Shown in pieces: positions 1 through 5,412 of a stretch of DNA of 5,412 nt (position 1 is its first letter; each line of letters opens with the position of its first letter). Made by a program: the position numbers and the translations under genes. Under the pieces are notes generated by a model that was given only the letters and a program-made list of their open reading frames with translations, did not search any database and was not told where the DNA came from. Source of the stretch: an uncultured Collinsella sp. (lineage in GTDB: Bacteria > Actinomycetota > Coriobacteriia > Coriobacteriales > Coriobacteriaceae); the NCBI GenBank assembly GCA_902476475.1, contig CABSDO010000112.1, positions 1 to 5,412 of the forward strand, read 5' to 3'.

Positions 1-522
1 GAGCCACTGCTCCTGCAGATGCGCGCCCGAGGCGAGCTCGTGCTCGACGACCTCGACAAAGCTCGAAGCCGGGCAGCCATACACATCGACACCAGCATCC
101 AAATCCTGGATGGCGCGCGTGTAGGCGCCCGAGCGAATGGTGAGGTTGGTGGCGAGCACGCCCACGCGACGCGTACGCGTGCTGTTGATGGCGGCGCGTG
201 CGCCCGGGGCGATCACGCCGATCACGGGAACGTCAAGCACTTGCTGAGCCAAACGCAAGGCCGCGGCGGTCGCCGTGTTGCAGGCGATGACCATGATTTT
301 AACGTCGTGCCTCGATAGCCAGCGGCCCGCCTGCAGCGCAAACGAGCGAACCTCGTCCTCGGTGCGGGTGCCATAAGGGCAGCGCTTAGTGTCACCGAAA
401 TAGTAGACGGACTCGTGCGGAAGTGCCGTTGCGATCGCTCGCGCGACCGTCAAGCCGCCCAAGCCCGAGTCGAACACGCCGATCGGACGCGTGTCCCCGG
501 CCATATTATCGATATCGGACAT
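1..522 (-). CDS. murI: Glutamate racemase MurI (N-terminal 174 residues; 3' end beyond the window)
   Basis: Cytoplasmic cofactor-independent racemase that converts L-glutamate to D-glutamate, which MurD adds as the second residue of the peptidoglycan stem peptide. Reading leftward from ATG at 522-520, the frame is open to base 1. Family signatures seen: GVFDSGLGGL at residues 15-24 with the catalytic-site Asp18-Ser19, YFGDTKRCPYG at 41-51, and ACNTATA at 80-86 carrying the first catalytic cysteine, Cys81. The second catalytic cysteine, expected in a GCTHYP-like motif, would lie outside the window, so completeness cannot be judged. GGTGAGG (525-531) precedes the ATG closely; its GGTGA part fits the anti-Shine-Dalgarno at a workable distance. 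Met7 (504) is an alternative start without a visible site. It is the last visible gene of the murE-phosphatase-murI cluster, 51 bases after the phosphatase stop. The family call is firm; the start is moderately sure. Confidence 0.95.
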   Translation of the reverse strand, partial: MSDIDNMAGDTRPIGVFDSGLGGLTVARAIATALPHESVYYFGDTKRCPYGTRTEDEVRSFALQAGRWLSRHDVKIMVIACNTATAAALRLAQQVLDVPVIGVIAPGARAAINSTRTRRVGVLATNLTIRSGAYTRAIQDLDAGVDVYGCPASSFVEVVEHELASGAHLQEQWL

Positions 523-544
523 TACCTCACCAGATTCTCTCTCG

Positions 545-572
545 AAAAATGCGACCACTCGTGATGCGTCGC
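545..572 (-). terminator. Weak terminator-like hairpin between the phosphatase gene and murI
   Basis: On the minus strand, directly after the phosphatase stop codon (574-576), GCGAC (572-568) can pair with GTCGC (555-551) around a 12-base loop, followed by A and five T (549-545). The stem is only 5 bp, 6 with a G-T pair, so it is weak by the usual standard for intrinsic terminators. If it works, it would lower, not abolish, transcription into murI, whose start is 22 bases further on. It may also be chance. Confidence 0.35.
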
Positions 573-573
573 G

Positions 574-1485
574 CTACGAACGGGCCGCGACCAGCAGCTC
601 GGCCGTTGCCACCCAACCGTCGACAATCTTGCCGCGCGTAATATAGGCATTGTCGCAGGCGTCCAAGAACTCCGGGGCACCGGCGCTCGTCAGACCGTTC
701 TCGACCAGGCAGAACATGCCAACATGGTCGGCCATGTAGAAGTCGGACTCGGAGTCGCCGAGCGCAAGCGTCTCCTCGCGCTCGATCCCCAGGTGCTCGC
801 AGAAGCGCGCAATGGCAACGCCTTTGTTGAGACCCGCCGGATTGATGTTGAAGGCGCGGCCGTCCTCGACGCGATTAAGCTCGAGCGTCGTCGGCTTGGA
901 CAGGTGAGTCAGATGGCCGTTGCAAGCCCAGACCAGGCCGCAGCCGGCCTCGTCCAGGATGGCCTGGACCTCATCGTCGGGCACATCGCCGCGCATGCCG
1001 ACGGTGACCTCACGGTACTTGTAGCCGGTCGACATGTCGTTGTGGTATTCGATCTTGTGCGGCCAGCGGGCAAGGATCTTCTCGCACACGCCGGTCTGCT
1101 CGATCACCTGGTGCGGCGTGAGACCGCAGGCGGGGTCGTAGGGCATGTCGCCCGTCAGGTACTCCCAGTCGTTGGCCTTGAGGTCGTACATGACCAGGCC
1201 GCCCATCTCGCCGATGTAGGAGTTGAGGCCGAGCACGCGGGCGTCCTCATGGATCATGGTGCGATTGCGACCCGAGGTGGGGACCACCTGGATGCCGGCA
1301 CGAGCGAGCGCGACAACCGCCTCGACGAGCTTGGTCGAGGGATTGCCGTCGTTATCGCGCAGTACACACGAGCCGGGGGCGAGCATCGTGGCGTCCAGAT
1401 CGGTAAAGACATACTTGACCTTGGCAAGACGCTCGCGCACCTCGCCCGAAAGCTCGGCAACGGTCGGCAGGATGTTGTGGGACAT
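574..1485 (-). CDS. HAD superfamily hydrolase, subfamily IIB (Cof-like phosphatase)
   Basis: Predicted cytoplasmic phosphatase of 303 residues; substrate unknown. The four HAD motifs appear in order: motif I TDLDATM with nucleophile Asp29 and general acid/base Asp31; motif II threonine in TSGR (Thr70); motif III Lys221 in LNKGVA; motif IV GDSESD (243-248) with metal-binding acidic residues. The long insert between motifs II and III (roughly 85-205) is the place of the C2 cap that defines type II members, and the length fits the Cof/IIB group. Motif I has Ala where DxDGT is usual. I chose ATG at 1485 because GGAG (1491-1494) lies 5 bases upstream; a GTG at 1491 would add two residues but overlaps that site. 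It starts 30 bases after the MurE-like ligase stop and is followed by murI, so it is probably co-transcribed with cell-wall genes. A role in wall precursor metabolism is only guilt by association. Sugar-phosphate or phosphoglycolate-type activity is equally possible. Confidence 0.9.
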   Translation of the reverse strand: MSHNILPTVAELSGEVRERLAKVKYVFTDLDATMLAPGSCVLRDNDGNPSTKLVEAVVALARAGIQVVPTSGRNRTMIHEDARVLGLNSYIGEMGGLVMYDLKANDWEYLTGDMPYDPACGLTPHQVIEQTGVCEKILARWPHKIEYHNDMSTGYKYREVTVGMRGDVPDDEVQAILDEAGCGLVWACNGHLTHLSKPTTLELNRVEDGRAFNINPAGLNKGVAIARFCEHLGIEREETLALGDSESDFYMADHVGMFCLVENGLTSAGAPEFLDACDNAYITRGKIVDGWVATAELLVAARS

Positions 1486-1515
1486 GGTCACTCCGTTTAC
1501 ATAGAAGGGGCTGGT

Positions 1516-3033
1516 CTAGGCGTCGTACGCCGCAAGGGTGCGCTTGAGAATCGAACCGTCGCGCTCACAAGGCTCGGGTCCGTTCTTGCGCAGCATACAC
1601 TCTTCCTCGCCCTTACCGGTCACGATGACCACGGCAGGACGGACAGTTTCGCGCACGGCAGTCTCGATAGCGGCAACGCGATCAGTCACGATTTGCCAGT
1701 TATCATTTCCCTGCGCTTGAACGTTGCGCGCGATCTCGGCGCAGATGTCCTCGACATCCTCGGGGCCGGGGTCATCCTCGGTAATCACGATTCGGTCGGC
1801 ATACTTGCCAGCGGCGATGCCCATCGTGGTGCGTCGATCGACACCCTTACCGCCCGTAGCGCCAAATACAACCGCCAGCTCGCGCTCGGGATAGTTCTCG
1901 CGCAAGTCGCGCAGGAGTGTCTCGAGGCTCATGCCGTTATGTGCAAAATCGACGATGCCCAGGATTTTGCCCGATACGGACGGATAGAGCTCCATACGAC
2001 CGGGAACGAAGACGCCCTCAAAGCCATGGACGATACCCTCTTCGGAAATGCCCAGGGCCTCGGCGCAGGCAATAGCGGCAAGCGCGTTGGACACATTGAA
2101 CTTAACCGGCGTGGGAATCACAATGTCACGCGTAAAACGGGGCGTGCGCACCGTTGCCACCACGCCGCAGTCGCCATTGCGAATCGTCAGCGCAAGCACG
2201 TCGGCACGCTCGTCGGTCAGGGAGAACGTCACCGTACGTTCGCAACGAGATGCCGCCTCGAGCACGCGATCGACCTTATCCATATCGAGATTGACCACGG
2301 CAAAACGGCTCTGCGAGAAGATTTTGAGCTTGCTGGCAAAGTAATCCTCGAGCGTCGGATGCTCAATCGGCGAAATGTGATCCTCGCCGATATTGGTAAA
2401 GGCGCCGACTTCAAAGTCAATCTTGCCCGTGCGCTCGTATTTGAGGCCCTGACTCGATGCCTCCATGACCAGCCACGGGGCACCCGCCTCCGCAGCATGT
2501 GCGATGCGAGACTGCAGCAGGAAGGATTCGGGGGTCGTCAGCTTGGAAGGGCCCGTCTCGATGCCGTCGTCGAACTCAATGCCCGTATTAAGAGCGGGTC
2601 GATGACAGCCCGTAAGCTTGGCCTCGTTGGCGAGGATGCCGCACAGATAAAAGCTGCAGGTCGACTTGCCCTTGGTGCCTGTAAAGGCGCAGACCTTCAC
2701 CTTACCCGACGGGTGCCCATAAAAGGCATCTGCCACCACGGCGAGCGTGCGACGAATATCGCTCACAATCACCGCGGGAAGATCAACATCGTAATCGACC
2801 TCGGAAACGTAGGCCACGGCGCCATCGGCGATTGCCGAAAGCAGGTACTCGCGCTTAAACGCACGGCCTTTGCAGACAAACAACGTGCCCGGACGCACCT
2901 GGCGCGAGTCATCAGTCGCAAACTCAATGCGCTGGTCGCACGAAGCGCTCGGTCTGGAAACAACAAGGTCATCTTCCTCGAGCAACTCTATATAGCGCAT
3001 CAGAGTTAGCTTCTCTTGTGTCGGACTCGACAT
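1516..3033 (-). CDS. murE: MurE-like UDP-MurNAc-tripeptide synthetase (Mur ligase)
   Basis: ATP-dependent cytoplasmic ligase adding the third (diamino acid) residue to UDP-MurNAc-L-Ala-D-Glu. At 505 residues it matches MurE length. N-terminal domain: DSRQVRPGTLFVCKG (42-56), the MurE uridine-binding signature. Central ATPase domain: P-loop GTKGKST (119-125), TTPES (166-170), MEASSQGL (190-197) with the Mg-binding Glu, NIGEDH (214-219), and YFASK (231-235), whose Lys235 fits the carbamylated lysine. C-terminal domain: PGRME (344-348), VDFAHN (361-366), DDPGPED (420-426), GKGEE (473-477). Two motifs that bind meso-diaminopimelate in classical enzymes, DNPR and GKGHE, are altered, so another diamino acid such as L-lysine or L-ornithine is more likely. 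ATG at 3033 is chosen because GAGAGG (3041-3046) sits 7 bases upstream and the protein then starts at family length; the frame stays open to 3201 without support. It is the first gene of the cluster. A MurE paralogue with a different role is the main alternative. Confidence 0.9.
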   Translation of the reverse strand: MSSPTQEKLTLMRYIELLEEDDLVVSRPSASCDQRIEFATDDSRQVRPGTLFVCKGRAFKREYLLSAIADGAVAYVSEVDYDVDLPAVIVSDIRRTLAVVADAFYGHPSGKVKVCAFTGTKGKSTCSFYLCGILANEAKLTGCHRPALNTGIEFDDGIETGPSKLTTPESFLLQSRIAHAAEAGAPWLVMEASSQGLKYERTGKIDFEVGAFTNIGEDHISPIEHPTLEDYFASKLKIFSQSRFAVVNLDMDKVDRVLEAASRCERTVTFSLTDERADVLALTIRNGDCGVVATVRTPRFTRDIVIPTPVKFNVSNALAAIACAEALGISEEGIVHGFEGVFVPGRMELYPSVSGKILGIVDFAHNGMSLETLLRDLRENYPERELAVVFGATGGKGVDRRTTMGIAAGKYADRIVITEDDPGPEDVEDICAEIARNVQAQGNDNWQIVTDRVAAIETAVRETVRPAVVIVTGKGEEECMLRKNGPEPCERDGSILKRTLAAYDA

Positions 3034-3040
3034 ACAAAGA

Positions 3041-3046
3041 CCTCTC
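3041..3046 (-). promoter_or_regulatory. Ribosome binding site deciding the MurE-like start
   Basis: GAGAGG on the minus strand, 7 bases upstream of ATG 3033. It decides against the 56-residue longer reading frame that starts at 3201, whose first residues do not resemble a Mur ligase. Confidence 0.75.
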
Positions 3047-3108
3047 TCGCTAAATTCAGCCTTAAAGGGCAGAAGACGTCCCGCGGCAGAAACGATGAAA
3101 CATTCTGT

Positions 3109-3137
3109 ATTATCAACCATCCTAATATGCCACCTGA
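3109..3137 (-). promoter_or_regulatory. Candidate promoter of the murE-phosphatase-murI cluster
   Basis: GATAAT (3114-3109, minus strand) matches the -10 consensus in five of six places and lies about 75 bases before the ligase start codon, giving a 5' leader of roughly 70 bases. At a 17-base spacing the -35 position (3137-3132) reads TCAGGT, which is poor, so this promoter would need an activator or be weak. No better pair was seen on this strand in 3034-3240. Confidence 0.35.
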
Positions 3138-3199
3138 CCTTGCGCGCATCACAGCCTTCTAAAAAATTGCATGGACTGTGCCGTGGTCTAATAAATGGC

Positions 3200-3244
3200 A
3201 ACAGTGTTCACCCCGTGTAAAACCAAGGAAATCTGGGTGCTGTT
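3200..3244 (+). other. Bulged stem-loop upstream of the leader terminator
   Basis: Reading rightward, AACAG (3200-3204) and CACCC (3209-3213) can pair with GGGTG (3235-3239) and CTGTT (3240-3244). This makes a 10-bp stem with a 4-base bulge (3205-3208) and a 21-base loop. It lies 18 bases before the strong terminator hairpin. If the region is transcribed rightward, it could be the first element of a regulated leader or of a small RNA. No known riboswitch class was recognised, and a stem of this size can occur by chance. Confidence 0.3.
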
Positions 3245-3262
3245 CTTTAACATAGCGTTCGC

Positions 3263-3307
3263 AACCACGTCCCGCCGCTTCGCCTGAAGATCGGGACGTG
3301 GTTTTTT
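3263..3307 (+). terminator. Strong intrinsic terminator hairpin reading toward asnB
   Basis: AACCACGTCCCG (3263-3274) is perfectly complementary to CGGGACGTGGTT (3292-3303), a 12-bp stem. Inside the 17-base loop, CTTC (3278-3281) can pair with GAAG (3286-3289). A run of six T (3302-3307) follows on the plus strand; on the minus strand no T-run follows, so the signal is directional. No plus-strand gene lies before it: the neighbour on the left is the divergent ligase gene. It therefore ends either a short RNA or an asnB leader transcript (attenuation), or it blocks stray rightward transcription. The structure is firm; the role is inferred. Confidence 0.8.
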
Positions 3308-3347
3308 CGGTTCGCTCGGCGCTTATGCCCTATCACGAAACAAAAGA

Positions 3348-3376
3348 TTGGCATGATAGTAAAGATTATTTGACAT
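3348..3376 (+). promoter_or_regulatory. Weak candidate asnB promoter
   Basis: TTGGCA (3348-3353) is a good -35 element, but at 17 bases the -10 position reads TGACAT (3371-3376), only three matches to consensus. A perfect TTGACA at 3370-3375 has no -10 element at 15-19 bases, because that place is taken by the dyad at 3380-3400. The region is AT-rich compared with its surroundings, as promoters often are. This is the best pair I see between the terminator and the gene, and it is not convincing. Confidence 0.22.
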
Positions 3377-3379
3377 CAG

Positions 3380-3400
3380 CTGCCGCAATCCTTGCGGCAG
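3380..3400 (+). repeat. Perfect 9-bp inverted repeat just upstream of asnB
   Basis: CTGCCGCAA (3380-3388), spacer TCC, TTGCGGCAG (3392-3400). The stem is perfect and GC-rich, and sits 20 bases before the asnB ribosome binding site AAAGGA (3421-3426). No T-run follows, so it is not a terminator. As DNA it could be a repressor operator overlapping the start of transcription; as RNA it would be a stable hairpin with a 3-base loop in the asnB leader. The sequence cannot tell these apart. Confidence 0.6.
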
Positions 3401-3432
3401 TACACCTGAGCCGTCAGCAGAAAGGATCTTGC

Positions 3433-5301
3433 ATGTGCGGTTTTGTCGGTTTTACCGGTACAGATGAACAGAGTGAGCTGGTTCTCACGGCCATGATGAA
3501 TCGCATCATCCACCGTGGTCCCGATATGGGCGGCCAGCATATCGTCGACAACGTAGCCCTTGGTTTTCGTCGTCTTTCGATTCTCGATCTTTCCGAAGCT
3601 GGAGCCCAGCCCATGTCGAGCGACGACGGCAAGGTCACGATTGTCTTCAACGGAGAGATCTACAACTTCCAGGAGCTTCGCGCCGAGCTGGAGGCGGCCG
3701 GCTACGCCTTCCACTGCAACGCTGATACCGAAGTCCTGGTACACGGTTACGAGGAGTGGGGCGAGGACCTGGTCAACCGTCTGCGCGGCATGTACGCGTT
3801 CGTGATTCACGACCAGAACAAGAACAAACTCTTTGGTGCTCGTGACATCTTTGGTATCAAGCCGTTCTATTACTACCAGGCATCCGATGGCTCGCTGCTG
3901 TTTGGCTCCGAGATCAAGAGCTTCCTGGACCATCCCAAGTTTGAGAAGGCTGTCAACCACGACGCGCTGCGCCCCTACCTGACGCTGCAATTCCCTGCCA
4001 CGGAGGAGACCTTCTTTAAGGGCGTGTTCAAGCTTGCCCCGGCGCATTGTTTTACGTATGACCTGACGACCAACACCATGGACATCAAGCGTTACTGGAG
4101 CTGTGACTTCACCGACGACAACTCCAAGACCTTCGAGGAGTACGTGGACGAGTGCGACAAGGTCGTGCACGAAAGCGTCGCTGCGCACCGAATCGCCGAT
4201 GTTAAGGTGGGCTCGTTCCTTTCTGGCGGTGTGGACTCCAGCTACATTGCCGCCTGTCTCATGCCCGACACCACGTATTCTGTCGGCTTCGATTACAAGA
4301 ACTTCAACGAGACCAACTACGCCGCCGAGCTTTCCGACAAGCTGGGCATCAAGAACGTGCGCAAGATGATCACCGCCGACGAGTTCTTTGATGCACTGCC
4401 CGATATCCAGTACCACATGGACGAGCCGCAATCGAACCTGTCCAGCGTGCCGCTGTACTATCTGGCGCAGATGGCTTCCAAGGAGGTCACCGTCGTCCTT
4501 TCGGGCGAGGGTGCCGACGAGCTGTTTGCCGGCTATGAGTGGTACGAGGACACCCCCGAGATGCGCACCTTTAAGAAGCGCGTGCCGCTCGGCGTACGTC
4601 GCGCCCTGGGCTCACTCGTTCAGCATCTCCCCTACTTTAAGGGTCACAACTTCCTGACGAAATGCGCCGAGGTTCCCGAGCGCTGGTATGTGGGTCAGGC
4701 AAAGGTGTTCGATCCCTCCGAGGTCGACGAGGTGCTCAAGCCCGCTTATGACACCGGCAAGAACGCCGCCGAGATGTGCGCCGAGTACTACAAGCAGGTT
4801 CCCAACTGCTGCGAGCTTTCCAAGAAACAGTATCTGGATATGAACATGTGGCTACCGGGCGACATTCTGCTCAAGGCCGACAAGATGTGCATGGCGCATT
4901 CTCTGGAGCTTCGCGTCCCGTTCCTGGACAAGAAGGTCATGGAGTTTGCCGAGCACATTCCCGCCAACTACCGTGTTAACGAAGAAGGCTGCAAGCTCGT
5001 CCTGCGTCACGCCGCCAACCGCACGCTGCCCGACGAGTGGGCAACGCGCAAGAAGGTGGGCTTCCCCGTACCGGTCAAGTTCTGGCTGCGCGAGCAAAAG
5101 TACTACGACTACGTAAAGGAATACTTCACCGCACCGTGGGCCGCCGATTTCTTTGACACCGATGCGCTCATGAAACTGCTCGACGATCACTTTAAGGGTC
5201 GCGCACTCAACCAGCGCAAGATCTATACCACGCTGACGTTCCTCATTTGGTACAAGCGCTTCTTTATCGACGAGGACAAGGGCGCTAAAGTCGCCGCTTA
5301 G
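3433..5301 (+). CDS. asnB: Glutamine-dependent asparagine synthetase AsnB
   Basis: Cytoplasmic enzyme making L-asparagine from aspartate, ATP and glutamine. The 622-residue product has both expected domains. N-terminal class II glutaminase: MCGFVGF with nucleophile Cys2 exposed after Met removal, HRGPD (27-31), FRRLSI (45-50), FNGEIYN (72-78), GARDIFGIKPFYY (135-147). C-terminal synthetase: PP-loop SGGVDSS (264-270), MDEPQS (329-334), SGEGADELFAGY (357-368), then ADKMCMAHSLELRVPFLD (482-499). The start is fixed by Cys2 and by AAAGGA (3421-3426) 6 bases upstream; the frame is open 45 codons further back to 3298, but that extension would bury the catalytic cysteine and crosses the terminator. 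Canonical DEPfaDpS is here DEPQSNLS, a mild substitution. It faces away from the cell-wall cluster and is followed by tRNA-Val. The strong hairpins upstream suggest a regulated leader. Family members acting on other acceptors (asparagine synthase-like amidotransferases) exist, but the motifs favour true AsnB. Confidence 0.95.
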   Translation: MCGFVGFTGTDEQSELVLTAMMNRIIHRGPDMGGQHIVDNVALGFRRLSILDLSEAGAQPMSSDDGKVTIVFNGEIYNFQELRAELEAAGYAFHCNADTEVLVHGYEEWGEDLVNRLRGMYAFVIHDQNKNKLFGARDIFGIKPFYYYQASDGSLLFGSEIKSFLDHPKFEKAVNHDALRPYLTLQFPATEETFFKGVFKLAPAHCFTYDLTTNTMDIKRYWSCDFTDDNSKTFEEYVDECDKVVHESVAAHRIADVKVGSFLSGGVDSSYIAACLMPDTTYSVGFDYKNFNETNYAAELSDKLGIKNVRKMITADEFFDALPDIQYHMDEPQSNLSSVPLYYLAQMASKEVTVVLSGEGADELFAGYEWYEDTPEMRTFKKRVPLGVRRALGSLVQHLPYFKGHNFLTKCAEVPERWYVGQAKVFDPSEVDEVLKPAYDTGKNAAEMCAEYYKQVPNCCELSKKQYLDMNMWLPGDILLKADKMCMAHSLELRVPFLDKKVMEFAEHIPANYRVNEEGCKLVLRHAANRTLPDEWATRKKVGFPVPVKFWLREQKYYDYVKEYFTAPWAADFFDTDALMKLLDDHFKGRALNQRKIYTTLTFLIWYKRFFIDEDKGAKVAA

Positions 5302-5315
5302 TTTTCGTTATGAAT

Positions 5316-5344
5316 TAGCGGTGAACCACGCAGGGTTTCCGCTA
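5316..5344 (+). other. Hairpin after asnB overlapping the tRNA promoter
   Basis: TAGCGG (5316-5321) pairs with CCGCTA (5339-5344), and GAACC (5323-5327) pairs with GGTTT (5334-5338) including one G-T pair, with a single bulged T (5322) and a 6-base loop. The 11-bp stem begins 14 bases after the asnB stop, where a terminator is expected, but no T-run follows. Its right arm runs into the -10 element of the tRNA promoter. It may help end or stabilise the asnB transcript; it is not a canonical intrinsic terminator. Confidence 0.4.
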
Positions 5345-5348
5345 TACT
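5321..5348 (+). promoter_or_regulatory. Promoter of tRNA-Val
   Basis: The -10 element TATACT (5343-5348) has five of six consensus bases. The best -35 candidate is GTGAAC (5321-5326) at 16 bases, which is weak. Transcription would start near 5354-5356, a few bases before the mature tRNA 5' end at 5359, as expected for a tRNA gene with its own promoter. Confidence 0.55.
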
Positions 5349-5358
5349 CAATCCCTGC

Positions 5359-5412
5359 GGGCGATTGGCGCAACGGTTAGCGCAGGTGCTTTACACGCAC
5401 AAGGCTGGGGGT
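5359..5412 (+). tRNA. tRNA-Val, anticodon UAC (first 54 nucleotides)
   Basis: Acceptor strand GGGCGAT (5359-5365); D stem GCGC (5368-5371) and GCGC (5380-5383) around an 8-base loop AACGGTTA; anticodon arm GGTGC (5385-5389), loop TTTACAC (5390-5396), GCACA (5397-5401); variable region AGGCT; then five G and T starting the T arm. The anticodon is TAC (5392-5394), reading valine codons GUA and GUG. The first pair of the anticodon stem (27-43) is a G-A mismatch; the other four pair normally. The T loop, the 3' acceptor strand and any encoded CCA lie beyond the window, so acceptor pairing cannot be checked. Confidence 0.88.

Noticed and set aside
19..318. Plus-strand open frame opposite murI, and a further one at 423-641
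   Set aside because: Both are antisense shadows; the minus-strand frame carries the glutamate racemase motifs and the phosphatase C-terminus.
1486..1491. GTG start at 1491 for the phosphatase
   Set aside because: It overlaps the GGAGTG ribosome binding site that is correctly spaced for ATG 1485.
724..3009. A 761-codon open frame on the plus strand, antisense to both the phosphatase and the MurE-like gene
   Set aside because: It runs opposite two clearly recognised genes and across their junction, its product is rich in His, Arg, Gly and Ala with no family motif, and no ribosome binding site was seen. Long antisense frames are expected from the codon bias of GC-rich genes.
3034..3201. A 56-residue N-terminal extension of the MurE-like protein
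   Set aside because: The ribosome binding site is at 3041-3046, the candidate promoter lies inside the extension, and the shorter protein already has family length.
3180..3310. A T-box or known amino-acid riboswitch in the asnB leader
   Set aside because: No match to the conserved T-box core (UGGNACCGCG) and no recognisable riboswitch core was found; only generic hairpins are visible.
3370..3400. TTGACA at 3370 as the asnB -35 element
   Set aside because: No -10-like hexamer occurs at 15-19 bases; that place is GC-rich and part of the inverted repeat.
3298..3432. A 45-residue N-terminal extension of AsnB
   Set aside because: The catalytic cysteine must be residue 2 to become N-terminal, a ribosome binding site precedes ATG 3433, and the extension begins inside the terminator.
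3376..4431. A 351-codon minus-strand frame opposite asnB
   Set aside because: It mirrors the AsnB coding frame, has no recognisable motif, and overlaps intact catalytic motifs on the other strand.

Overview
The window holds four protein genes and the start of one tRNA gene, in two divergent transcription units. The DNA is fairly GC-rich. The protein wording, especially AsnB and the MurE-like ligase, together with a cell-wall ligase that lacks the meso-diaminopimelate signature, suggests an anaerobic gut actinobacterium of the Coriobacteriia, such as Collinsella or a relative. That placement is my inference from sequence style and was not tested by any search.

Left part, minus strand (3033 down to 1): a compact cluster in the order murE-like ligase, HAD-IIB phosphatase, murI. 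The gaps are 30 and 51 bases, so co-transcription is likely. The ligase adds the third residue of the peptidoglycan stem peptide. MurI makes the D-glutamate that forms the second residue; its 3' end lies outside the window. The phosphatase between them has an unknown substrate. A short hairpin plus T-run just after the phosphatase stop may reduce transcription into murI.

Middle (3034-3432): a divergent intergenic region of about 400 bases. It holds a candidate promoter for the ligase operon and a strong intrinsic-terminator hairpin reading rightward with no rightward gene before it. It also holds a bulged stem upstream of that terminator and a perfect 9-bp dyad just before the asnB ribosome binding site. 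The most economical reading is a regulated asnB leader (attenuator) or a short RNA, but I could not find a convincing promoter for it.

Right part, plus strand (3433-5412): a complete glutamine-dependent asparagine synthetase gene, asnB, then a 57-base gap with a hairpin and a promoter, then the first 54 bases of tRNA-Val(UAC), cut by the window edge.

Most of the window is ordinary housekeeping sequence. I see no phage, insertion sequence, CRISPR array or obvious defence system. The points worth following are the asnB leader and the unusual signatures in the MurE-like ligase.
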